From Phascolarctos cinereus (taxonomy: Eukaryota; Chordata; Mammalia; Diprotodontia; Phascolarctidae): a stretch of DNA of 64,000 nucleotides. The notes under the pieces are model-generated. The model searched no databases and was not told where the DNA came from. It saw only the letters and a program-made list of their open reading frames with translations. Made by a program: the position numbers and the translations under genes. Each line of letters starts with the position of its first letter. The stretch's first letter is position 1. Positions 33,890 through 45,419 of this stretch are shown piece after piece. Location: positions 291,001 through 355,000 of the forward strand of contig NW_018343985.1 of NCBI RefSeq assembly GCF_002099425.1, in the 5' to 3' direction.

Positions 33890-33960
33890 ATGGATATACT
33901 CTCTGATATTCACATCTGAGTGACCTTGGACAAGTCAAAATTCATCTTATTGAGTCTTTG
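33890..33960 (+). mobile_element. SINE scrap, sense
   Basis: catctgagtgaccttggacaagtcaaaattcatc resembles the conserved SINE core. Confidence 0.4.
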
Positions 33961-33964
33961 TGCT

Positions 33965-34410
33965 GACAGTTAACAATATTTTGATATCGATTTATTATGT
34001 GGTCATCATTCTAGAGGTCCATATAACATTATGGAATCTAGATTTAGGGAATTCTAGATCTTCTCCCAAAACGGACTGTTTGATATAAGTATATAATCTA
34101 TTGCTGATTCAATTGAGCTGTCTAGGAAATGTTCTCACTCAGGTCACCCTTTAGATCCATTAATTCAATAAATAAATATAGGGATTATTAACATGTAATT
34201 AATACCTTTGGTTAATTGATTGACCTATTGCTCACAGAAACTGAGACTGAGGAGTATTAGATGATCCTCTTCTACTAGTATGTATCAAGTACTTTACAAA
34301 CATTGATTTATTGGCTCATAGATAGATATGTATCTATTTGGAGCATAAATCCGGGACTCATTCAAGTGGTAAAGTGTGATTCAAAGAGGGAAAGTTCATT
34401 CTTATCATAG
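33965..34410. other. Non-coding stretch, nothing recognised
   Basis: AT-rich; no repeat family assigned. Confidence 0.3.
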
Positions 34411-34411
34411 G

Positions 34412-34620
34412 ATTAGAGATTGAGAGCTGGAAAGGTACTTCAGAGACCATGTAATTTGGGGTGCTGATTTTATAGATGATAATACGAGAGTCCCAGGATT
34501 TTAAGTGATGACCAGAGTCACATAAGCAAATATCTATAAGAGGTGGAATTTGAAGCCAGGTTCTCTATGTCCAGACTCAGTTCTCTTTATACTCTAGCAT
34601 TGTCTTCTACTTCAACCAAA
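34412..34620 (-). mobile_element. MIR-like repeat, antisense
   Basis: aggattagagattgagagctggaaaggtacttcagagacc, gattttatagatgataatacg and gtggaatttgaagccaggttc in order. Confidence 0.65.
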
Positions 34621-34687
34621 GGAATCATAAAAGGACTTCCTGGAAAAGTTGCACATACATTGGATGTAGGAAATCAATGGCTAGCAA

Positions 34688-34912
34688 TGAAAACAGGTAT
34701 CACTTATATAATACTTTGAAGTTTGGAAAGAGATTAATATAGGTTATCTTTTTAATCCCTACATGAACCAAATGAGATAAGTAACATTATATGTTATGCC
34801 CCTTTCCAGAGATGAGAATCTGAGGCTGCCACACACTTTCCCAAAGTCAGACAGCTAGTGTCCAAAATGTGTTTGACCTCAGAACTTTTAGACTCTAACA
34901 TTCTCTATCCTT
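34688..34912 (-). mobile_element. MIR, antisense
   Basis: tcacttatataatactttgaagtttgg, cccctttccagagatgagaatctgagg and ttcccaaagtcagacagctagtg. Confidence 0.75.
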
Positions 34913-34914
34913 CT

Positions 34915-35690
34915 CTATATAGAAAGAAAAGGGTTCCCAAAATGGAACAATGTGAGAAAGTGAATGAAGGTAAATATAAAGGTGCAAAAGGAGTCATTTT
35001 TGTTGGAGGTTGAAATACAGAGATGGGAGTACTGTGAGGTAAATCTGGGGTCACCTCCTCATCACAATGAATCAGAGGGGTCAGACTTTTGTTGCCTCCC
35101 ATGATCATTAGCCAGTGTCATAACTCATGTGAGTGATTAAGACAATAACATGTGATATGTCACACAGGATTAGTTTCAAAGAAAGTTGAATATATAATGC
35201 AGCAATTTAATGTACCTGAAAGCATCACTAAAAATAAACAACTAGCATTCTATACAGTGGAGTAATCTATCTTGCAGCACTTAAAAGCACTCAATAAATA
35301 TTCCCCTTCTACCATAGGGCATATGAATTAACAGATTCTTTTTTAATTCTCATAAATGGAAAAGATGACAATATCAAAAGTTAAATACTAATATAGTGAA
35401 ACTTCCATTAGCAATTCCTTTAGAGAAAGTGTTTTTCTTTTCTGTGGTCCATTGTCTAAATTGCCAGTAGCTAATGTCACTCAAAACTTATTGTGTTATT
35501 TGCATCCCAAATAATTCTAGAATTTAAACTTTGTTTGAGTTCCCAGATATCATGATAACAAATAAGTGAGCTGATATTTTTTTTAAATGCAGTCAAAGTT
35601 ATTAATTGTTTAGAAAGGAAAATGTTCTGGCCATTCTACTGAATTGAAAATGACTTGTGATTAAATTCAAGCATACAAGGGTTTTTTTTT
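34915..35690. other. Non-coding stretch, nothing recognised
   Basis: Ordinary AT-rich sequence ending at a T/TG tract. Confidence 0.35.
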
Positions 35691-35692
35691 TG

Positions 35693-35730
<38 letters not shown>
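35680..35730. repeat. (T)n then (TG)n microsatellite
   Basis: Nine T then about 17 TG units. Confidence 0.95.
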
Positions 35731-35731
<1 letters not shown>

Positions 35732-35782
35732 ATTTGTGCAGACATCTTATACCAACAATTCAATAGCTAAATGATTTAATAG

Positions 35783-35925
35783 AAGCAAGGTGGTACAGTA
35801 GATAGAGTGCTGGCCCTGGAGTCAGGAGGACCTGAGTTCAAATCCAGCCTCAGATATATAACACTCACTAGCTGTGTGAATCTGGGCAAGTCACTTAACC
35901 CCAACTGCCTCACCAAAAACAAAAA
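35783..35925 (+). mobile_element. Marsupial tRNA-derived SINE, sense, young-looking
   Basis: gaagcaaggtggtacagtagatagagtgc, acctgagttcaaatccagcctcag and ctgggcaagtcacttaaccccaactgcctcacc. The A-rich tail runs into the next AT tract. Confidence 0.92.
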
Positions 35926-35961
35926 ATAGATAAATAAATAGATATATAAATATATAAATAA

Positions 35962-36000
<39 letters not shown>

Positions 36001-36003
36001 ATT
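35920..36003. repeat. AT-rich tract grown from the SINE tail
   Basis: ataaataaatagatatataaata units followed by (TA)n directly continue the A-rich tail of the SINE. Confidence 0.8.
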
Positions 36004-36004
36004 T

Positions 36005-37490
36005 TTCCAGCTGATCAAATTGCTATCCAGGTATGTCTTTTCCACTGGTGAGATTTTTGTCTATGGTCTTCCAGAAATCTCCCTCTTCTCCCACCCAGAG
36101 GATATACACAATAGACTGAAGGTTGTTTTGAAATTTAACATTGTTTTGCACAAATGGAACATTCAAGGCAGCTAAATGTCATCCCCTAGGCCTTCTACAT
36201 GAGCAAATCTTCCAATTTTCTGATCATACATTTCCTCAGTGATATTCTTCCTATAATTCCTTCTGCATAGCTCATGATGGGTAATATGAGGTAACCTTAT
36301 TTCCTTGGTGTATACTTAGATTTTTCCCTTGGTCATCTCAATTTATTTATTGTCTCATTCTCATATCTTCAGACAGGAACTCTAATATGGCACCACCGGT
36401 AAATGAAAATATTTTATTAACAAAACACTGACCAATTTCTTCCATTTTTTTTTTTTTGTTACCTTTTTGTCAGTTTTCTCAAGGAAGGCTCTTAGATAGA
36501 AGTGGGTCACATGCTAAACATCCATTATCTGTACCCTTGTTTCTACTGTTTTTCTTTGTGTTTTATAAAGTGATACTGCTTAAAAGCTTCCAATATACTT
36601 TTCCATATTTTTTATAAAGAGGTTTGTTTCACAAACTAATCTTGACCTTTGCTATCACCTTACTCTATTTGACAAGAAGATCAAATACTTGGAGGTAACA
36701 GTGGCTTCTGAGCCCCTTTAACCTCTTTCTTATGATGAATCTTTTACATCATTTAAGTATTTCCAGAAAACAGTGATAGTCAAGTTTAATATATTTGTAT
36801 TTTCCTACTACTCTCTCTTCAGCATAAATAGCTTTTGAAAAAATATATCCATTTGAGAATTGCACAATTGTTTACAGTGTCTTCTTGTTATTAGATGTTG
36901 ATTTTGACCTTAGTCCTTACCAGATTGCACCTAGTATATTGATTGTTATAAGCCTCCAATAGTCATTTCTTGTCCTTTGTATACATGTCTATTGATTATG
37001 TGTAATATTGGTTACAGCTTTTGATATGCAGTGCCTTCTGACTCTGCTCCAGAAGAATATGTGAATGATATATAAGCATTTTTCTTCTGAGTAATCTGTG
37101 AGACCTTGGACCCTTGTTTCTCAGAGCTAATCCAAATAGTCCAACATATATTTCATCTTCTTCTCCTGTGCCCATTTTCATTTTGACATGCTTGAGTATC
37201 AGCATTTATGTTTATTGTATTTGCTGCGTCTCATCAAGATTTCTCTACCTCTTTATCTCTACACTAGGTCTTAGCACAGAAACTATAATTAACTTCACGG
37301 GAGTTGCTTTCCATTTCCTTTAGGTGAGCAGTGTAGAACAGGATGACCAAGAAACTGAATTCCTTGTGGCCCTATGCAGTAAGTCAAAATCAGTGGCTCC
37401 TTGCACTTATCTGTTGGTCTATCCATGCAGATGCTTTGAAATTACCCAAGAAGATCGACCCATGAAGTGAGAACCCTCTTTCACATAAAC
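36005..37490. other. Unclassified 1.5-kb stretch with weak coding-like islands
   Basis: It does not match any repeat family I know. Minus-strand islands near 37205-36996 (GEEDEIYVGLFGLALRNKGP, RSHRLLRRK) and 37440-37330 (DFDLLHRATRNSVSWSS) look non-random but are disconnected. It could be an old transposon or a decayed pseudogene. A candidate exon on the + strand (37324-37378) falls in it. Confidence 0.3.
37324..37378 (+). CDS. Candidate internal exon E (55 bp, phase 0 to 1), alternative to exon D
   Basis: Acceptor ttgctttccatttcctttag and strong donor gtaagt. In phase 0, which fits after exon C, it reads VSSVEQDDQETEFLVALC plus one base. It leaves phase 1, which would put a stop in candidate exon D. 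So either one of them is false, or they are alternatives, or another exon lies between. It overlaps the unclassified stretch, which weakens it. Confidence 0.22.
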
Positions 37491-37639
37491 TTCTATTTAT
37501 TGAAATGTAAATATTGGAGCAGTGCTGTTTTCCAATAGTTTCTTGTTAGTATTGTTCCTGAGGGTTGAGAGTGGGGGAGAAAACTTACACTTCAAGTAAG
37601 AGAACTTAACCTTGAGTCTATAAACTTTATGTAGATATG

Positions 37640-37875
37640 AACATATGACATATACACATGCGCGTGTGTGTAAGTTTATTGATATGATATGATGCATCAT
37701 GTTATATCATACATCATATATTATAGCATGTATAGTATATTAGCTATTTTTGTATATTATATATTCTAAGGTATGATATGACATATATCATATATAATAT
37801 ACACTATCAAAATATAATATTATTATATATGTGTATTATATAAGATACATATTCATACATATATATGCATGTATA
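37640..37875. repeat. AT-rich tract with many ATAT/CATATG inverted motifs
   Basis: Dense gatatgatat, atcatacatcat, tatatgacatatatcatat units. They include the perfect 12-base palindrome atgatgcatcat near 37690. Likely to be strand-separating or hairpin-prone. Confidence 0.6.
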
Positions 37876-37879
37876 TTTA

Positions 37880-38585
37880 CATTAAATAAAAGTCTTTCAA
37901 TATAATTGGTTTCCTGTGTCACTCTATCAATTTTCTTTTTACGTTCAAAACATTATTCTGAAGAGGAGTTCATAGACTTCACAAGACTGCCAAAGGGACC
38001 CAAGACACATGCAAAAAAAAAAAAACAACCAAAAAACAAAGTGGAAGAAAAGTGGATTCAGAGTGCCAGTAGGTAAGTTAAAGTTTGTGTAGGTGAAAGA
38101 CCTGTCTAATTCTTCATTCTTATGTCCTCTTTTCATTCCACTTCTCTGCATTCAAGTAAAAGGAAACTTCAGTGAGGTGGTGTGTTTTTAGTTTTAGGTT
38201 TGTTTTTGTTTTTGTTTTTTTTTTTTTTTTAGTTCTTGGGTAGGCAGAGGCCAACCTCTTATGGACAAACCACTCCGTTCTTAACTAGGTTTCCATCAGG
38301 GAGGAGCCTCAGTTTATCATGAAGACATTACCTGAAGACCTTGTTAGTATAGTAAATATGCTTTGCTTCTATTGCCTTTAATAAGTAAAGGTCACTTCCA
38401 AAGAATTATGAGGCCTCAGAAAAATATTTGGTAGGGATATATATGTGCAGACAGTCAATAGAAATTATGGGCTGGCATCTCTTTTAATTTAAAAAATATT
38501 TACAAATTTTAAATAATAAATTACATTTTGCATGGTTTGTAAATGTGAAAAAATATGACAGAGCCACAATAATTTATGAAACAAA
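37880..38585. other. Non-coding stretch with poly-A (38012-38024) and poly-T (38208-38231) runs
   Basis: No repeat family was assigned. The homopolymer runs may mark ends of old retroposons, but no body could be recognised. Confidence 0.35.
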
Positions 38586-38587
38586 TC

Positions 38588-38770
38588 TGAATTGAATGGA
38601 ATAATGGAGATGCAGGCTATAACAATATGTAGCTCGATGACTATGGGCAAGTCATTTTATTTCTTCTCAGCCATAGTATTAGCATATGAAAAATAAAATA
38701 TGAATGGACTAGATGAGTTCTCAGATCCTCTGTTAGCCCTTCCATTTTGTGGTTCCCATTATGAATAACC
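38588..38770 (+). mobile_element. tRNA-core SINE, sense
   Basis: gactatgggcaagtcattttatttc, aatggactagatgagttctcagatcctc and gcccttccattttgtgg. Confidence 0.65.
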
Positions 38771-38774
38771 CTTT

Positions 38775-39765
38775 TCCAAATGAATGTGAAATAGAGTATT
38801 CAAAGGCCAAATGATCTCCATTTCATTCCCACCATTGTCTCTTATCTACTATGTGGTTTTCAGGGAATACTTAACCTTTCTCTGTGTCAAATTCACTTGT
38901 TGGAATATAGGCAAATCAATTATCCTATGTAATAGTAAGTCAAGAGAAAGCACTGGGATCAGATGTAAATAAATATGTAAATAAAAAATTAAACTTATAT
39001 CTTGATAACATTAATAAAACTATTTTAAATGAGAAAATTCAGTCAGACGACAGAGTATTTGTTACATACAGGATGCTAACTAGATTTTAGCTGTCCTCCT
39101 TTACCCGTATTCCCTCACCATCATCACAATTTTTGGACTGAATTAACCAAATCAATTGGTTGTTTGGGTAGCACCTTAATTTAAAACAATTACCTTATTT
39201 CACATTTTATTTATTTTCAATGTCCATCTCATCTTTGTAGTATGATTCTAGCTTTAAAATTTAATGGTCTATGCAGAATACACACACACATATCTTCAAC
39301 AGCATCAAATCATTTGCATAATGACATAAACAAATTTATTTTCCTGATAATCCACCCATGTTGGCAAATGCATTTTTCAAACAGATGGCAGTATGATGAA
39401 TTGGTCAATATGGAGGAACCATGGTACAAGTCTGGGAAATTTGCACAGATGCCGGTAATGAGATGGTCATGATCACACAGCACTTGTACAAGTCAAAGAA
39501 TAGCAATGCTTTCTGTGAGGAAAAAATTAAAAAAAAAAACAAAACAACCCAACACATTTTAAGGTGAAGTTGTTTTCATGCCAATATCCAGGTACATCAC
39601 TGCAGGTGAGATCAATGACTTTCCTTTTTATAGTTATTGTATTTAATTATTAACTATACATTTAATTAATTTAATATATAATTATTAATTATATATTAAT
39701 TATAGTTATTGTATTTAATATTTTCAAATGTTGAAAATAATCTGTATTTAATACTAATATGATGA
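38775..39765. other. Non-coding stretch, nothing firm
   Basis: AT-rich, with a TTAATTAA-rich patch near 39645-39720. A few L2-like words near 39.1-39.4 kb are insufficient for a call. Confidence 0.3.
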
Positions 39766-39769
39766 TGTA

Positions 39770-39958
39770 TTTAAAGTCCAAAGGGACCTTAGGCATCATT
39801 TTCTCTCAGACCCTCTCATTTTTAACATGATGAGGAAACTAAGGTAGAAAGAAGTAGGTGACTTGCCCTAGGTCATATCAGTAGTAAATGGCAGCTGCAA
39901 GAATCAAAGTCAAGTAAAACGACAATCCAGGTTCTCACCATGACTCAACTTATTGGAA
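39770..39958 (-). mobile_element. MIR-like repeat, antisense
   Basis: gtccaaagggaccttaggcatcattt, aacatgatgaggaaactaaggtag and ggtgacttgccctaggtcatatcagtag. Confidence 0.7.
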
Positions 39959-40009
39959 AGGGTCAGTCTTGTGGTAATGCTCAGATTTACTATGTTGTAA
40001 AAGTTTAGC

Positions 40010-40170
40010 AGAAACAATGGCTATGTGGTAAGTAATTACAGTGCTGGACTTTGAGTCAGGAATATCTGGGTTTGCATAGCTTCTGTTATTTCCTTGAACC
40101 TCGGTTTCCTCAATTGTAAAATTAAAGGATTGGATCTTAACCTGCAGTCTGTGATTTTGTTTAAATGTAC
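40010..40170 (+). mobile_element. tRNA-core SINE, sense
   Basis: gtgctggactttgagtcaggaatatctgggttt, ccttgaacctcggtttcctcaattg and aggattggatcttaac. Confidence 0.7.
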
Positions 40171-40174
40171 TTTG

Positions 40175-40645
40175 ATAATTATATTTCATCATTATTAATT
40201 TCCTTTATAATTTTTATGTGTAAAAGCATTTGAGAAAACATCCAGGGGTTTCAACAGACTGCTAAAGTCTCAGTAACTGCCAATCAGCTGCCACACACAT
40301 ACCAGGCAAGCCATGCTTATTTAGAAGAAAGGCATTCTAAGGGAAAGACAGGAGGCACAATGTACCAGGCATGTCAGTGGCCATCTCCTCTTAGATCCTG
40401 ATGGAGAAAGCCTAGGACTCTGAACCTTAGAGCTTTTGGAATAGCATTGCTCCTAGCCCATTGCACTCAGACATCCATTTTGAGAAGCAACAGCCTGGCA
40501 ACTGTTTCTGCAGGTGTGACAGCCACAGCTTCTAAAAACCCCCAAAAGAATATTCATGCCTCTTAAATCCTTGCCACTGTCAGAAATTGATATGATTTTA
40601 TCAGTAGAAATTACATTGTTTTCACCAATATTCTCAAATGCCCTC
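40175..40645. other. Non-coding stretch, nothing recognised
   Basis: Slightly higher GC between 40250 and 40560, but no repeat or gene identified. Confidence 0.3.
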
Positions 40646-40659
40646 AATGAGGATGAACG

Positions 40660-41750
40660 TGGCATCAAGGTCAGTTACTGATGATGAATTCTTTAACTTG
40701 AAAAAGCTACAAGCCAAGACTAAAGTAGACGGAGACTTGGTGGATGCTATTTTGTTCACTGATGATTGTGCATTCAGTGCCACCTCTGAAACTGAGATGC
40801 AACAAAATGTGGATCAGTTCTGTGCTCCTCACAATAGTTTGCTAACAATTAACACCAAAAAACCCCCAGAAGTGCTCCGCCAGCCAACACCACACTATTC
40901 TTACATGGAATCATTGATTACAGCAAATGGAGGTTTTGAATGCTGTGAATAGGTTCACTTACCTTGGCAGTAATATTTTCTAGTGATGTACACATGGATA
41001 ATGAGGTTGATACACACAGCACCAGAGCTAACTCAGGTTTGGGAGGCCCCAAAGGAAAGTGTGGGAGAGAAAAGGTATTTACTACATTGACTACCAAACT
41101 GAAGGTCTACAGAGCTGTTGTGCTGACCTCATTGTTGTAGGCCTGTGAAGCCTGGACAGTATACCAGCATCATGCTAGGAAACTTAATTGCTTCCATTTG
41201 AATTGTCTTAAGAAGGTTCTGAATATCACCTGACAGGACAAGATACCAGAACTGAGGTCCTTTCTCAAACTAAACTGCCCAGCATTCAAATTCTACTGCA
41301 GAGAGCACAACTCCAGTGGTCTGACCACTTTATTCAAATGCCAAACTTCTGCTTTCCTAAAAGATTATTTTATGGAGAACTCACAAAATGTAAGTGCTCA
41401 CACTGGGCTTAGAAGAAGTAATACAATGATACTCTCAAGGTCTTTCTGAAGAATTTTGGAATTGATTGCATGCCATGGAAACATTGGCAAAGAACTGCCC
41501 AGCATGGTACAACTGCATCAAAGAAGATGCTGCGCTTTATAAGCAAAGCAGAATTGAAGTAGCTCAAAAAAATATGAGATAGACAAATTTAGAAAATCCA
41601 CCCCAAATGTTAACGTGGACTATTTGTGCTTGGCCTGTGGTACAGCCTTTGGAGCTCATATTGGTTTGATCAGCCAGTCAGACACAATGTACCTCGACCC
41701 CAACACAGTGATGTCATTTGGTCCTCTTCGGGAATGAAGGATAACAAGCA
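40660..41750 (+). mobile_element. RTE LINE, 5'-truncated, 3' part of RT ORF plus 3' end
   Basis: The + strand reads FFNLKKLQAKTKVDGD, then DAILFTDDCAFSATSETEMQ and LLTINTKK, which is the palm of an RTE-clade reverse transcriptase. The catalytic box is FTDD rather than FADD. Beyond 40950 the frame is broken by stops, but the nucleotide order continues through the carboxy end to the family 3' end (catttggtcctcttcgggaatgaaggataacaa). The final 300 bases are shared with 53530-53824 and with the antisense of 59998-60280. Confidence 0.9.
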
Positions 41751-41754
41751 ATCA

Positions 41755-42795
41755 GAAATGACATTAAAGTAAAGCTATTACTACTGCTTTTGACTCTGTA
41801 CTCTAATACCTTTCCATGTGACTTCATGGTGACATCTCCTATATATACACTATCTCTTCCATTAGAGTTTGAACTAATTGAAAGCAAGGACTCTTGCTTT
41901 TCTCTTTTCACAGTGATTTGCGCTTAATATTTAATAAGCATTTTATTCATTTATTTATTCTAGTTCTAAATCTATAATATTATAAAATGTGCCATATTGA
42001 GAATATTCACAATACTTTTCATTTCCCACCCCACACCAAAATATAAAGGTTTTCAGGCTAATTAAGATGATAGTTTTATTTTATTACAAAGAGAAACTTT
42101 TTCATATTAACAACAAGTATGTAGGGATTGGTGGATATTTGTTCTCAGGGCTTTATGTGTTTTAAAGGATACTGAAGAGCAGAGAGAACCAAATGTGCCC
42201 TCTAGGTAAAAAGGTACTCATGGAAAAGCAATAATGATAATCAACCAGACCAGCAGAGTAGTGAGGCCTGGGAAATTGACTCTAATAATGGTCCATGACC
42301 TGAGACGTTGAGTGAGTCCCCACTGACAACAGAGAAGTCATTCAATACAGTGTGTAAGGAATGACTTTCTTAGCAGAAGCAAGGAAAGTGACCAATATAC
42401 ATTTTTTTCATCTTGTCCCAAAGTATCTTTAAAAGCAACTGATCTTTATTACAGATATATCTTCTTATCTTTGCCAAGGGAAATCAGTAAATTATAGATA
42501 CCCTGAAGACACTGGTTGGGCAAGGGTGACTAGGAAGAGGAAAAAAGGATAAAGCCTTATCACTTTCAGTGGAGAGCTAAGAATATGACCTGCTTTCTGG
42601 GAAAGCAGTATGTGTAATCTCTTAGCATTTAATACAGTGATCTTTTGTCTCTCAACTAGAGTTCATTTCCCCAGACTCCTCCCAGATTGTCTCAAATTTT
42701 TAATATGGAAAAAATAATTTAGTTATACCTTTGAAAAGTTTTTTTTAGTGCATATTATTGAGACTTTTTTTCAGATTTCATATATTATGAGAGAG
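41755..42795. other. Non-coding stretch, little recognised
   Basis: Words near 41790-41950 (actctaatacctttcc..., gagtttgaactaattgaaagcaagg) are compatible with a decayed L2 3' end but are too diverged to call. The rest is unassigned. Confidence 0.3.
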
Positions 42796-42797
42796 AA

Positions 42798-43050
42798 ATT
42801 ATTGGCTAACATTTATACAGCACTTTATGGTTTATGAACTTGTTTACATGTATTTGCTCATTTGATTTTATCCTTACCACAGTTCTCAAGGTAGGTGTTA
42901 TTATTACCCTGATTTTATAGATGAGGAAACTACGGCTATTGCCCAGGGTAACATAGCTAGATAAGGGCTGAGCTAGGATTTGAACTCAGATCAGCCCGAC
43001 TCCAGTTCTAGTATTCTATCCATTATACTACCCAACTAGAGAAAGTTATT
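42798..43050 (-). mobile_element. MIR, antisense, nearly full length
   Basis: gctaacatttatacagcactttatgg, attttatagatgaggaaactacgg, tgcccagggtaacatagctag and actccagttctagtattctatcc. Confidence 0.88.
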
Positions 43051-43054
43051 GAAT

Positions 43055-43370
43055 CAGTAGTGTAGAAAGTGCAGCGTGACACTTTTTTTCACATAGATCT
43101 TAGACAAACCTCTAATTATGAAAACAGTCCAATCATAGAAAATGACACAATGATATATTTATAATTATCTTAACAGCATTCCTGAATGAATAACTTTAGA
43201 TAGGGTTCTTAATCCCTTCATGAATAGATGTTATATAGTTTGTGAAAGTAGGTGGAAAATTATTCTGTATTTCAATGAAATCCTATGCATTTAAAAACAT
43301 CATTATGAGAAATCCATAGGTTCACCACAGTGTGAAAGGGCTCATCGTAAAAAAAATGGAACCCCTGCTT
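43055..43370. other. Non-coding stretch, nothing recognised
   Basis: AT-rich; no family assigned. Confidence 0.3.
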
Positions 43371-43373
43371 TAG

Positions 43374-43520
43374 ATAAATAAAAATGTTTATTAATTAACT
43401 ATAATGTTAAAGGAATCAAGGAAACAAAGTCAAAAATTAAGTGGCTCCTTGCCTTCAAGGAGCTGGTATTTTAGTGGGGATACAATGTGTACTTATAGAA
43501 GTATAATTATTATTAAATAA
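43374..43520 (-). mobile_element. L2 3' end, antisense
   Basis: aaaatgtttattaattaactataatg and gtggctccttgccttcaaggagctggtattttagtgggg are the antisense L2 tail and preceding region. Confidence 0.6.
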
Positions 43521-43604
43521 AAACATATCACAGACTATAATTGAAGAAATATATAAATAATTTGAAGGTATGTCATCATTAAATTTATTTCAATTCAATT
43601 TGGA

Positions 43605-43845
43605 AACTGTTCAGTGTTATAGCAGATAGATCATGAAACTTGGAGTCAGGAAGATCTGAGTTGGAATCCTGCTTCTGAATACTTTACTAGCTCTGTTACC
43701 CTGTGCAATTTATCTAACTTCTTTCTACCTCAGTTTACCATCTGTAAAATGGGGACAATAATAAACCATATAACAAAGGCTAGTTGTGAAGATCAAAAGT
43801 GATGATACACGAAGACTGTTTTGAAGACCTTAAAACCACTTTTCT
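43605..43845 (+). mobile_element. Marsupial MIR-type SINE, sense
   Basis: gcagatagatcatgaaacttggagtcaggaagatctgagtt, cctcagtttaccatctgtaaaatgggg and gctagttgtgaagatcaaaagtgatg. Confidence 0.85.
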
Positions 43846-43891
43846 TAATGTTAGCTGAAATAGACAATATTATTGTTATTATTAAGAGGAA

Positions 43892-43932
<41 letters not shown>

Positions 43933-43945
43933 ATTATTATTATTT
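43892..43945. repeat. (TAG)n then (TTA)n microsatellite
   Basis: About 14 uninterrupted TAG units, then ttattattatt. The poly-serine open reading across it is repeat-driven. Confidence 0.95.
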
Positions 43946-44230
43946 GTGTTCCCTCCCTTTTCAAACTAGTATTTACTTTCCAGTTTCATTTATCTCCAAG
44001 TGAAATGTAAGCTTCTACAAGAGGAGGGCTATTATTCATTTTACTTTTGTCTCTCTAATGTTTAATATGGTGTTTTGTATATGTCATCAGTATTTATATG
44101 CTTGTGGAATGGAATTTTATTCAAACAAACACTAAATATCCATAGAGAGGTAACTAGTGCCCCTGAGTACTATATTTTGAGGAAGGTATTAAAGTGTGAG
44201 GCCTTCAGAAACAACAACAAAATGGTAGAT

Positions 44231-44797
44231 GCTGTTATTCATCCATTTTTAGAAGAAGACCATTGACATTAAGGCTGATATTTTGCTTTCATGAATTGCT
44301 TTTATGTGTGAGGCAGAACTGTTCAAAGTAGTCAGACTCATTCTCTCTTCCAGAATCATCAAAGTCTAGTGGCAAGAAAAAAGTCAAGATGACTGGTGAT
44401 GGGTCCAAGATGTAGGGGAACCTTGGCATCTTTGATGTTCAACCAAGCTCTAAGCTATCCACAGCACCTGCTTCAACTATCTTCGTGGCCATTGGAACAA
44501 ATTGTTCTCATCCACCCATTTCACCATGGAAAGTCTTCACATTTGGGGTAGGCATTCCCCTAACTCGTAGATGGGTTTGACGCCTGTCAGGTACCTTCAA
44601 CCTGGTTTAGCCTTTTTGGTGAGAAGGTTTTGGTGGAGTGTGGCCACTGTTCATGCTATAGCTTCTTGAAGCCACAGGTGAGAGTTGGGTGAAAGTGGAC
44701 ACTAAAGGTGGATGAACAGCCCTGAAAAAGGCTCTGCAAGCCCTCTCACCAGAGGTGCTAGTCCTCTCTGAGCAATCCCTATGCACATATATTAGCA
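44231..44797 (-). mobile_element. Short RTE derivative: RTE 5' UTR joined to the RTE 3' tail
   Basis: The + strand starts with a decayed tail (ctgttattcatcc...gaagaccattgacatt) and continues with the RTE 5' UTR antisense. Landmarks are gcaagaaaaaagtcaagatgactgg, cattggaacaaattgttctcatccaccc, cacaggtgagagttggg and ggtgctagtcctctctgagcaatcc. It has the same architecture as 15650-16232 and no RT or endonuclease. Confidence 0.8.
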
Positions 44798-44819
44798 TCT
44801 GATTAGTAAGAATAAATAT

Positions 44820-45185
44820 TTACAATATGAAGCTAATAAAAACCAGTGCCATGCAAATCTAGATAGGAGAGAGCTTTTAGGAGAACAGGGTGGTCAACAA
44901 TGTGGAATGCAGCAAATGAATTGAGAGGGATCAGGATTGGGAGAAGACGGCAGGATTTGATCATTTCCCACCTACCTTTCCCAAGCCATCTGCATATGAG
45001 TGATAATGAAAAACACTGGGGTAAATAAGACCTCCAATAGAGACAATGATTAGAAAACAAAGGTAATAAAGTGTAATAATGCAGGAACTAAAAAAAGTGG
45101 AGTGTGCTCATGCTTAGGGGGAAAGAAGAGTATGGAACTAAGAAAGGAGCAGTCAGAAAGATAGGATGAGAATGAAGGCCCATTC
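44820..45185 (-). mobile_element. L2/CR1-clade LINE fragment with RT motif A region, antisense
   Basis: The minus strand reads NSFAAFHIVDHPVLLKALSY then LDLHGTGFY, corresponding to 'LDLSAAFDTVDHxxLLKRLSxLGLxGTxLxWF' of L2-type reverse transcriptases. The catalytic aspartate of motif A (AFD) is replaced by histidine. Old copy, adjacent to the RTE derivative. Confidence 0.7.
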
Positions 45186-45419
45186 ATTAAAATTTAGAGG
45201 GGAGGTCATCAGGGAGAATGGGGAGTCCACCCAATCAGATGAAGGCACTTATACCTCTCTTTGCCCATCTCAACTGAGAAATTTGCCTTTGATTTTACAG
45301 AGCAAATTAAAGCTATTAAACATGAGCTCCACCTTCTCCCTTTCATCTCAAAAAAACAAAAAAAAAACAAAACCCAAAATACACCCCTTAAAGTAATATC
45401 TCAGCCTCTCACTTCTCTT

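Noticed and set aside
43821-44003. Poly-serine open reading
   Set aside because: It is driven by the (TAG)n array.
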